Source of the DNA: Paracentrotus lividus
Lineage: Eukaryota > Echinodermata > Echinoidea > Camarodonta > Echinidae
Direction: 5' to 3'
Length of the DNA: 64,000 bases
NCBI GenBank assembly: GCA_940671915.1
Contig: CALNVZ010003426.1
Location: 11,031,404 to 11,095,403 of the forward strand
Below, piece by piece: positions 34,201 through 42,607 of the stretch (positions within the stretch are counted from its first letter, which is position 1; each line of letters starts with the position of its first letter). The notes beneath the pieces are model-generated. The model ran no database searches, had not been told where the DNA came from, and was given only the letters and a program-made list of their open reading frames with translations. The position numbers and the translations under genes are program-made.

Positions 34201-37200
34201 GAAAAGAAGAAGAAAAAAAAAAACACTATCAAGAAAAAAAAAGAAAGAAAGAAAATAGAGGACAAGGGAGAAAAAAAAAAAAAGGAAAAAAAAAAAAAAA
34301 GAAGAGAGAAATCCCCCCCCCATAAAAAAAATTAAAATAGAAGATAAAAAAATATGAACAAAAAAAGAAAGAAAAAGACAGAATTTAAAGATAAGAGAGA
34401 TTGCTTTGGAGAAAAACTAAGTCGTGATCGATTCATAGCAGTTCTCAAGTTTTTATGGCGATTGGTACTGCTGGCCTGTCACCGGAAATAATCCTACTCG
34501 ACTACGACAAAGTTCACACCTGCAGTCAACCCATAGAAACTGTGTGTCAACCTAACCATTTACAAAGACACTCCAAGGGGAGTCCTTGTTTCAACCAACG
34601 AACGTATATAGTGTCAACAGCTTTGTTCTCAATCATAAAATGCTTACAGGCCGTACCTGCGGACACATCGGGGAAATTGCTTGAAATTCATCATGAAAAT
34701 ATTTCTGATTACATCTAAACTGGAAATATTGAGGAAAAAGCAATCCAGCCAACAAGTATAATTTTACGAAACATACAGCTCATGCAGTAGCCGAGTAGGC
34801 AAAAATTTTGTCACATTATCATGCTGGTTGCGTGAGAGGGCCAAGATCTAACAGTAAGATTAGAAGAAATAAACTTTTATAAAAGTATTGAATATCTATT
34901 TAACCTTGTAGCATGTAGGAATTGAAAACAAAAAGAACTAAGCTACCGCTATCATACACAACCTATCTCTTTCTCTTTTACCCTTTTCTCACGTACCAAA
35001 TTTTCCTTAAGCCTGTACTATAGGTAGTAGTAACTTGCCATTTAACCCCACCTATAGTACAGGGTTAAGCTTATTACACTTGCTGTTCCCACGGCATTTT
35101 GGCAAAGTAGGCTAACCCCATCTATAGTACGGGATTCTCTGGCCCTTCAAAATAGCAGGGTTAGCCGGGTAATTGCGGTGCTAAGGGATGATAAAGCCAG
35201 GGTTAAGAACTCCCGGCTAACGCAAAAAGCGGTGCTGAGACACACAGGTGCCAGCAGCTGTTGTCCAATCAGAGATAAGCAGCAAACCGCTCTATCGGAA
35301 AAGCTGGGGTTAGCGAATTCCGTGTGAGAACAGCGTGCATTTTCTTAGCCGGGGTAAGGCAGATAATTTTGATTGTCAGAAAAGGAAAATAAATAGTATG
35401 GGGTAAAGGAAAGTACATGTATGGGGTTAAGGATAGTACGGGGTAAAGAAACCGTAATGAGAAAAGGGTATATTTCTCTCACACACATACTTAGCCTACC
35501 CTTGTCAATGCTGCCCAACTGACAATATGGTTGCTGATTGGGTTTTACTGTAGTGTAGGGGTAACTGAATGAAAACTTAAATTATAAAAGCTTTTATAAA
35601 AAGCCTATTTGCGTCTCTAATAGACTCTGCCAGTTATGAATAGAGTCTATTTTTCTTTTGGTTAAACTTAAAATTTCAAGTCTAGGGTGTCAAGTTACTG
35701 TACATGGAATGGCTGAGTGTGTCAAATGGACTCCTTTGTCTTGAGGAACAATTTTCCTAATGGATTATTATACTTTGAACACTATGAAGTATTATGCAGT
35801 ACCAAAATCAAATAGATGTATATCTTGAATCTTTTGCCTGTATCATACTTTTCCTACGTTTTCTCGTCAATTTAGAGATGATTTAAGATTTAATTTAATT
35901 CATTTATTCTGTTTTCAAATGATGGTGATGATGATGCCACAATACCTCACCATGTTAATGGAATTCTTGTTGCTACCACATTTTTGTCTTGCAATTTTCA
36001 GCTCTCCCAGTTGGTAGTAATTGCACTGTGGACCAGCAGTGTGGGACATTTGAATCGTGTGTGAAGGACTTACTCACTGGGGAAACCTCATGCAGATGTA
36101 CACAAGGTAAAATAAAGAAACTATATGATTACATGTTTATAATTAGCAGTGGGAGGTTTCATAGTGCACCAAGTATTCTTTCATAAGGTAATGAGTGGTC
36201 CTAAAAAGGACCTGCATAAAAAGTATATGAACTCACTTTCAACGTTTCCGTGAACATGTTCTCACTGTCTACAGGAGAATAAGATCACCGAAATGACGAA
36301 GGTGAGTAGGTCCTTTTCAGGACTACTTATTCTTCATTTCAAGAAAGAATACTTGGTGCACTGTGAAACCGTCCACTGCAAACCGTTCTACAACCAGTGA
36401 AACCTTCAAAGAATATTATTTGTGTTACAATGAAAACAATATCAATTATTTTCCACTTACACAGTAGCCTACAAAATTAGCCTAGTGTAATGCGTTTATA
36501 TCCCAAAATGGAATGTTTGTAAGAGAATTATTTGTAATCATTTTTTGCTAGTTGAAGTATTTGGAGTATAATGTTGATCATTCAACAGGCAATAAGCTGA
36601 AATTTTCGAGAGGCTTTTTAATTTTGTAAGCCAGTCCTCGAGATAATTTCTACTTCGATACTGCGCTATTTATAGCTCTGGAAACATTTAAAAAGATTGT
36701 GAATGAAGCCCTTGCAAATATAGTAGTCCACAATTGTAAAAATTAATGTATATACCCAATAATATTTGCTTGGGGAATGTTACCTCCTCAGTGAAGAAAC
36801 TTGAATTAAAGGAGAATGAAACCCTACATGTAGGAATCTGAGAAATTGTGCAAAACAGAAATTTATAAAAACTAATCAATGAAAATTTGAGAAAAAAAAT
36901 GATATTTTTGATATATATGATACAAAATATAATCATGGCCTGGATAAAGAGTCAGAATGAGTAAATGGACATATATTTTTGTCCTCACATCACACATCTT
37001 GAGCCCGTTGCCTGTGTGAGGATCTCCACAGCGTTCAAGTGCGCATTATTTATACTTTCTTATTATAATCCTTGAATTTTTCCCAAACTTCCATTTAGAC
37101 TATCCGTTTCTTTTATTTATTTTTGTTTCATGCAATTCAACTGAATCATGTTGTTTCATTCACCTTTAATAATGTTTTGCTCAAAATTCATTAATTTGTA

Positions 37201-40200
37201 TTTATTTTGTTTGATACATCATCAGCTCATTTTCCATGTAAGAGTCTACTGTGTAAGAATGGAGCGACCTATCAGCGCCTAGGGGATAGTTTTGTGTGCC
37301 ACTGTGATCTGTACTGGACGGGAACCTACTGTGAAACATTTAAAGGTAAAAGGGCAAGCCCAAGCTATTTTGCAACTTTTTCCCGTTGATCTACAAATAA
37401 TTTACCACAAATCATTTATGAAATGATTCATCTGAATTATTTTTCATGTTTCGGTTATAGGTTTTAAGCCTTTATGCAAAACATGACAAATTCATGAGGT
37501 GAATCATTTCATTTCATAAAGTTGCAAAATACCTTGGGTGTACCCCAAAATGTACATCAGTTTGATTGAGTAATGATTTCTGTTATGACTGCGAGAAGAT
37601 ACTTGATACATACACATGCACAATGTAGGCAACCAGGGCAGCACTCAGAAAAGCCGACTCACAATGAGATTTTTTTCCCGAGCATATGAGAAAACCGTAT
37701 AAGGAGAAAACCGTCTAAGGAGCCAACCAATCAATGAGCGACAAACTTTTCAGTGATGTATATTTATAACAAATATGCCAAGTCTCACAAACCTTTGTAT
37801 TTATCTTGTTGTTGTCAGGATTACCAGACTCTCCGCCCATCTCTACATCATGTAGTTCCAGTGACTATCAGTGCAGAGATGGTTCCTGTGTGGTTGGTCA
37901 ATCACTCTGCGATGGCATTCCAGACTGTTCAGATGGCAGTGATGAAATAGCATGCTGTAAGTTACTTGTACTGTGAGGAGGTTTACGGTTTACCATGTGG
38001 TTGGTCTAAAAGGACTGTTTGAGAGAGTAGAATGAGGAAATAGATAGTTGGAGAAGGTAGAAATGAATAGGTGAGATAGACGAGATTCTTATAATCTACC
38101 CATAGTTTTCTATCCTTTATCTGGCCTTTCTATTTCTACCTTCTCCAAGGACTAACCACATGGTGAACCGTAAACCTTGTCACAGTATTCAGTATTCGTA
38201 TCCACCATGCAAGCATCTACTTTCAAAATAACTTTTATTATATTTAATATCACCTACCTGCCCTCATGCTAAATATTAGACCAGGCTCTGGTCGTTAGAA
38301 ACTTTCACCTTTCTCTATTGACTCGACATTCTCACCATTTCTCTTTCTATCACAAATCCACTTCCCCATACCATGGAGTATCTACATCCATGCCAAAACC
38401 AACCATGCTGAGAGTCCCTGATCATGCTGATGTGCTAAAATAGTACTGTGTGTACATGTATGGTGTTTTGAGTGTTGATATGAAAATACAGGATGGTCCA
38501 GGCAGTGGACTAGCTAAATATGTACTGATCGCAATCAAGATGTGCAATGATGCATCTTAACGATACATCACCCCATTTTCTCTTTTACCTTTAGAAGGCA
38601 ACCCTCCCCCCACAAAACATGGCCTCAATAGGCAGGGGTTTCTAGGAGGAGGAATTACTGTATTTTATCATAAAAATCACTCTTACTCTTATTGGTAATG
38701 TCATATCAGTTGTGACCTGCTTCCTCTAGATGACTTATACTAGGGTTGGGCGAATCACAACTTTTTTTTTCAAACAAGTTATTTCTATTGTAAAATTTGA
38801 TGTAGAAACAAAAAATGACAATTATTGTTGCATACGATGACGTCTGACGTCCTTAAAGTGCAAAAAACCAAAATTGCGTATTTTGCCCAATTATCACACT
38901 CTTTTTAGGTATAAACCATTTTAATTATGTTTTTATATGGGTTTTGGGTGTCAGGAAACCCAAATCTGACCTCTGCAACATGATACCTAAGTTGACTGTT
39001 AGTGTAGTTTGGTCGTTAGTTTCAGTCAATATCGAGCAAAAATTACCTCGTATCAAAATCACTAAATAACACTTATAACACATACTATGTACATTAGGTC
39101 ATGATTAACTTGTCAGATTTGAGTTTCTAGACCATCAAAACCCACGTAGAAACAAAATAAAACCGGTTTATACCTATAGAGTGTGTGATAAATGGGGAAA
39201 ATACACTATTTTTTTTTTTTGCACTTTAGCAACGTCAGACATCATCGTACACAAAAATGATTGTCATTTTTGGATTCTACATCAAATTTGACTATAGAAA
39301 AAACTTGTTTGAAATAACTTTTCAGAAAAAAGTCATTATTTGCCCAACCCTACTTGTAATTCACCAGAATTAATATTTCTTGTTTTGTTGTATGACACTG
39401 CATTTTAGAGATTCCAATCTTTCCAACTATACCAAACACGTGTAGTTTACCGAGGGCAGACAAAATGATAGGGTGCATGATTCTTAGGAGGTGTTCTAGG
39501 ACAAATACCCCGTGGACAATTACCCTGGACAACTAACCCCTGCCAAATGTCTACCCCTAAATTTACAACCTCATGTAATCCTAACCATATTTCTTGGGAA
39601 TAGTTGTCCTGGGGAGTAATTGTCCTGATAAACTGTAAAAGATATTCCTTTTCGAAGCGACATTTCTGTTTATGATTTTACGAGGCAAAAAATGATGAAT
39701 TTTATGATTATGATTTTATTTCAAGTCATGTTTTCTATTTTCATGTAGCTTCCATGAAGCGTAACTTCTTTGGAATAGTCGTCCTGGGGGGGTAATTGTC
39801 CTGATAAACTGTAAAAGATATTCCTTTTCGAAGCGACATTTCTGTTTATGATTTAACGAGGAAAAAAATGATGAATTTTATAATTATGATTTTATCTGAA
39901 GTCATGTTTTCTATTTTCATGTAGCTTCCATGAAGCCTAACTTCTTTGGAATAGTCGTCCTGGGGGGTATTTGTCCTTATAAACTGTAAAAGATATTCCT
40001 TTTCGAAGCGAAATTTCTGTTTATGATTTTACAAGCAATAAAAATGCTGAATTTTATGATTATGATTTTATCTGAAGTCATGTTTTCTATTTCCATGTAG
40101 CTTCCATGAAGCCTAATTCACAGTGTGCAATCTGGGAGTTTGAGTGTGATGACAGGACATGTATACCACGCTACAGGGTCTGTGATAGATTCAGGGACTG

Positions 40201-41283
40201 TCAAGTCGGAGAGGATGAAATCAATTGCCGTAAGTTTTTGGATAATCAAGAATGAAAAGAAAATAATGAAAAAAAAAATTGACACTCTGTATTTTTTATA
40301 TACAACACTACATGATCCCACATGTTTACCGAGGTCAAAGGGGTAAATTGAAAATGGACGAGCGTGATGGATAATGTAATATATCAAGTTTATATATTTT
40401 AGTATATATTGTAATGTATGATAAAACATTCAATATTTTTCATGGTAAATAGAACCAATATCAAAGGCCTACAACTTCCCATACTGAATTCAATTTTTTC
40501 TTTGCTTCATGGAGGGTACTAGCTGCAAATACAGCTAATCAAAGCACAAATATTGTGGAAAATATGTTTTGATTATCTGAATCTTATGTGTTTCATGTGT
40601 GCTAGTAAAAACGAAAAGGGGAAAGTATTTAAAAATTTATGATTTTGCTGATAGTGTCGACTCGACCTATATCTCATTTTGATTTGATGTATCACAAGTA
40701 GGCAACCATAATGTTCAAATTTGTATGTTTTCTCTTTTGTTTATTAGAAACTCCATTACATGATGTTCCAGATCAAGAACCCAAACCAGCCCCATCTCAA
40801 TCAGGCGGCTCAAACCTCCTCATCATCACCTGTACCGTCCTCATGACCGTCGTCATAGTTACGCTCCTCATCTACTTCCGTCGGGTCCGCAGCTCCCAGC
40901 GTCGCTTCTACTCTCCAGTAAGCTGGACTCTAAACCAGCACGGTGACGCGATCAGCATGCCGTACCACGTCTCCCAACACGCCAACTTCTGCCATCATCT
41001 TCCCCCACACCGCTGCCCCAGGATTAACGGGCTAGTCGGGTATCCCCTGAGTAGCGGGGACGGGGGCATGGTGTCGGGCGAACCAGACGTTTTACTTGCG
41101 ACGCTCGAAATGACGGGGGGACCGGGACGCTTCACGAGCAGAGAACGTGACCGATCGAAAGACCGTTCGGAGAGTGACGAGAACGATATTCCGCCGACAT
41201 ATTCGGAGGTGATCAAGGCGGACGCGGACACACGTCGGAGAGGCGGGGAGGAGACTCCGCCCCCATCGTATGAGGATCTTTGA
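31124..41283 (+). CDS. Single-pass LDLa/EGF receptor with PPxY tail (LDLRAD-like), six exons
   Basis: Joining 31124-31214, 36002-36106, 37226-37345, 37819-37956, 40101-40229 and 40748-41283 gives 372 aa; all five junctions are phase 1. Seen: a hydrophobic signal peptide (about 10-27); a five-cysteine module (38-63); an EGF-like module (70-101) with only five cysteines; LDLa 1 (C117-C151, ending CDGIPDCSDGSDEIAC); LDLa 2 (C160-C194); a Pro-rich linker; a membrane helix (218-238) followed by RR; and a tail of about 130 aa with PPTY (343-346) and PPSY (366-369). LDLa modules bind calcium and ligands. PPxY motifs recruit WW domains of NEDD4-type ubiquitin ligases. Human LDLRAD3, LDLRAD4 and PMEPA1 share the membrane-plus-PPxY plan, and PPTYSEV resembles LDLRAD4/PMEPA1, but the EGF pairing differs. 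Orthology is inference. Confidence 0.85.
31616..32400 (+). mobile_element. LINE C-terminal fragment with zinc-knuckle-like motif
   Basis: An open frame from about 31616 to 32091 reads ALDTKSSLSLWKDL... and HRKAQIARCQLLTQTYLLQT, then CPLCKKVDEDVIHFLATC. The C-x2-C...H-x4-C pattern is typical of the region after the reverse transcriptase in several non-LTR retrotransposons. The frame breaks near 32064-32091. AGTGGAGGAAGAACAACAAG near 32375 may be its 3' end. No catalytic domain is present. It sits sense to the host gene. Confidence 0.6.
32065..32285. repeat. Possible small insertion in the LINE fragment
   Basis: TGTCCGGAC occurs at both ends (32077 and 32270, with TTGTCCGGACAA at about 32250). 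Skipping the segment would join ATAGGATGG to GGTATACTAA. Ends are uncertain. Confidence 0.3.
32401..33829. other. Intron 1 segment without recognised elements
   Basis: A short stretch (33010-33055) has TAGGGTTAGGGTAG-like text. Otherwise nothing recognised. Confidence 0.45.
33830..34425. repeat. Pyrimidine-rich arm followed by purine-rich arm
   Basis: Plus-strand T/C-rich DNA (33830-34090) is followed by A/G-rich DNA (34125-34420). Parts are complementary: TTTTCTTTCCCAAAAG and GCAAGGCTTAATTTC-side versus CCTTGCACCCAAGG and TTTTTGGAAAGAAAAG. Confidence 0.6.
34981..35468. mobile_element. TA-flanked MITE in receptor intron 1
   Basis: CCCTTTTCTCA at the left and TGAGAAAAGGG at the right, with TA on each outer side. 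Inside, the phrase CTATAGTACAGGGTTAA / ACCCCATCTATAGTACGGG occurs several times in both orientations. Confidence 0.65.
36002..36106 (+). CDS. LDLa receptor exon 2, five-cysteine module
   Basis: 35 residues (codons 31-65) with C38, C44, C50, C61 and C63. The pattern is short EB/EGF-like and no firm family is assigned. Phase 1 at both ends, so the exon is a cassette. Donor G|GTAAAA at 36107. Confidence 0.85.
36107..37225. other. LDLa receptor intron 2
   Basis: Carries a foldback element (36145-36379). The remainder is AT-rich. Acceptor ACATCATCAG at 37225. Confidence 0.7.
36145..36379. mobile_element. Foldback MITE in receptor intron 2
   Basis: GCAGTGGGAGGTTTCATAGT and GCACCAAGTATTCTTTC are inverted at 36350-36379. 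The adjoining text ACCAGTGAAACCTTCAAAGA (36397) reappears inverted at about 44888. Confidence 0.8.
37226..37345 (+). CDS. LDLa receptor exon 3, EGF-like module
   Basis: 40 residues with C70, C75, C90, C92 and C101 and the G-x-Y-C end of EGF repeats. The usual third cysteine is missing (CKNGATYQ where CxNGGxC is expected). Donor G|GTAAAA at 37346. Confidence 0.88.
37346..37818. other. LDLa receptor intron 3
   Basis: AT-rich, 473 bp. Acceptor TTGTTGTCAG at 37818. Confidence 0.75.
37819..37956 (+). CDS. LDLa receptor exon 4, LDLa module 1
   Basis: 46 residues. Six cysteines (117, 124, 129, 136, 142, 151) and the acidic D-x3-D...D-G-S-D-E calcium cage (D137, D141, D147, E148) are complete. Donor T|GTAAGT at 37957. 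Confidence 0.93.
37978..38179. mobile_element. Foldback element just after the LDLa exon
   Basis: AGGTTTACGGTTTACCATGT and GGTTGGTC...GGAGAAGGTAGAAAT are inverted at 38130-38179. The element starts about 22 bp into the intron. Confidence 0.8.
38270..38515 (+). repeat. Interspersed repeat, copy 2
   Basis: ATTAGACCAGGCTCTGGTCG ... CAGGCAGTGGACTAG matches the sequence at about 15655-15850 in tetraspanin intron 2. Confidence 0.65.
38742..39352. mobile_element. Foldback element of about 610 bp in receptor intron 4
   Basis: Left arm 38742-38930 (TAGGGTTGGGC at its end) and right arm 39165-39352 (GCCCAACCCTA) are inverted repeats of about 185 bp. They include GACGTCTGACG...AAAGTGCAAAA versus TTTGCACTTTAGCAACGTCA. 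Confidence 0.85.
39590..40116 (+). repeat. Exact-period 176-bp tandem array ending in a splice acceptor
   Basis: CTTCCATGAAGC occurs at 39749, 39925 and 40101, exactly 176 bp apart. Each is preceded by TTTTCTATTTTCATGTAG or a one-base variant. The third is the true start of exon 5; the first two are decoy acceptors, each with about 16 bp of exon-like sequence. The rest of the unit (GTCCTGATAAACTGTAAAAG, CCTTTTCGAAGCGACATTTC) is well conserved. Confidence 0.93.
40101..40229 (+). CDS. LDLa receptor exon 5, LDLa module 2
   Basis: 43 residues. Six cysteines (160, 167, 172, 179, 185, 194) with a CDRFRDC...GEDEINC calcium site. Donor C|GTAAGT at 40230. Confidence 0.92.
40230..40747. other. LDLa receptor intron 5
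   Basis: AT-rich. One arm of the 'CTCATTTTGATATG' family lies near 40660-40700. Acceptor TTTATTAG at 40747. Confidence 0.7.
40748..41283 (+). CDS. LDLa receptor exon 6, membrane helix and cytoplasmic tail
   Basis: 178 residues, counting the split Gln, then TGA. Pro/Ser linker, helix LLIITCTVLMTVVIVTLLIY, a charged tail rich in Arg/Asp/Ser (about 320-340) and two PPxY motifs, the last three residues from the C-terminus. GC-rich coding sequence contrasts with the AT-rich intron. Confidence 0.92.
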
Positions 41284-41908
41284 TTGGCTGTCGTCAAGTT
41301 CCTTGAGAGGAATTCGATGTTTGTTTGATGAGATGCCATGTGGCTTCCTGATGAGGCTCCTCTCATCTCGTTGGTATGAGGGTTGAGATTGCAATCGCTC
41401 AATTACCCCCATGGGGTAAGATGGCTGCCAGCAAGATGTGTGCATTTACATACATTTGTTGGAAAGGTGCATGGATAATCTTATGTGGTAAAGTACTTTC
41501 TGGTTAAAGTATCAATGCAGTGACTATTAACACTACATGGGTGATACATGCACATGTACATGAATTGTACAAATTACCGCCTACTTAGTGCCAGATGGGT
41601 TTTTGACTCTCATGAAAGGAGAAAGAAACCTGATGAATCATTAAGGTTGTATAAAGCAAAAAACAAACAAAGACACATATCAATAAAATAATAAGAGAAT
41701 CAAATAAATAATAAGAAAGTTTAGGCCATTTGAAGGTTGAGATCATTATTGCTATGGAGATCCTCCCATTAGCAATGCGATCAAGATGTGTGAAGTCATA
41801 TGAAACAACTTCCCCATTGATACCCTTGCACATATTTAATTTAAATTATCTCTTTTATCAATTCTATCAGTAGATCAGATATTCTTTTTATGGGAGGACA
41901 TGTCATAG
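41284..41908 (+). other. Probable receptor 3' UTR
   Basis: Nearest AATAAA is at 41682. Another candidate is far downstream (49434). The transcript end is unknown. Confidence 0.4.
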
Positions 41909-42051
41909 AGGGGGGCATTTCATCAAAGGACTTGTCAGACGTTTTGTCCGACAAATTTGCTCTCAGCCAATCAGATGCAAGCATTTCAGTAGCTTATAAC
42001 AGTGTGTCGGATTAAATGTCCGACAAGTCCTTTCATGAAACGCTCCCCAGG
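41909..42051. mobile_element. 140-bp hairpin MITE, copy 3
   Basis: GGGGGCATTTCATCAAAGGA ... CGACAAGTCCTTTCATGAAA + CGCTCCCC. Reverse orientation of the centre relative to 9007 (CCAATCAGATGCAAGCATTT). Confidence 0.9.
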
Positions 42052-42148
42052 TTTCACGAAATACAGTCCTGGACAAAGAGTGTACTTTTATAAGAATGAT
42101 GAAAAAGAGATGTTTTGTGTATTTTTGTCCATCAAATAGGATACCGTA

Positions 42149-42607
42149 TACTGTATTCGCTGTTATTTTCGCGTGATTAATTTTTCGCGCTTAGAGGCCG
42201 CAAAACATATTTGCGGGTTTTTAAATTCGCGCTGGATTTATGTACGAACGCAATTAACCCCATTCAAAGCATGCATAAGATATCATGCTCATATATTCGC
42301 GTGTTTTTACATTCGCGCCGAACGATCTTTGCGCGAAATCCGCGAAAATAAATGTACCGCGAATATTTCCACGTTTACAGTACGTGGAAATATTCGCGGT
42401 ACATCAATTTTCGTGGATTTCGCGCAAACAGCGGCAGGCGCGAACTAAAAGGCTCATGAATATATAGGCATGATTTCCTATGCGTGTATTGCATGGGTTC
42501 AATTGCCAACTAACAAACATGCAGCATGAATTTAAGAACCAGTGAACATGTTTTGAGGCCGCTCAGCGCGAAAAATTAATCCCACGAAATAAACAGCAAA
42601 TACAGTA
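42149..42607. mobile_element. CpG-containing foldback MITE
   Basis: TACTGTATTCGCTGTTATTT is inverted at the right end (AAATAAACAGCAAATACAGT+A). A central palindrome at about 42352-42407 pairs GTACCGCGAATATTTCCACG with CGTGGAAATATTCGCGGTAC. Many 'TTCGCG' words lie inside. Confidence 0.85.

Larger units (their letters stand above)
31215..36001. other. LDLa receptor intron 1
   Basis: 4.8 kb. It contains the LINE fragment at 31616, the TTAGGG-like patch near 33015, pyrimidine/purine-rich sequence at 33830-34420 and the MITE at 34981. Short ORFs at 33498-33770 and 34455-34718 show no recognisable domain. Acceptor CAATTTTCAG at 36001. Confidence 0.65.
37957..40100. other. LDLa receptor intron 4
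   Basis: 2.1 kb, largely made of the foldback elements, interspersed repeat and 176-bp array listed separately. Confidence 0.75.

Noticed and set aside
34455-34718. 87-codon ORF with several cysteines as a possible extra receptor exon
   Set aside because: No acceptor/donor pair in phase 1 around it and no module pattern.
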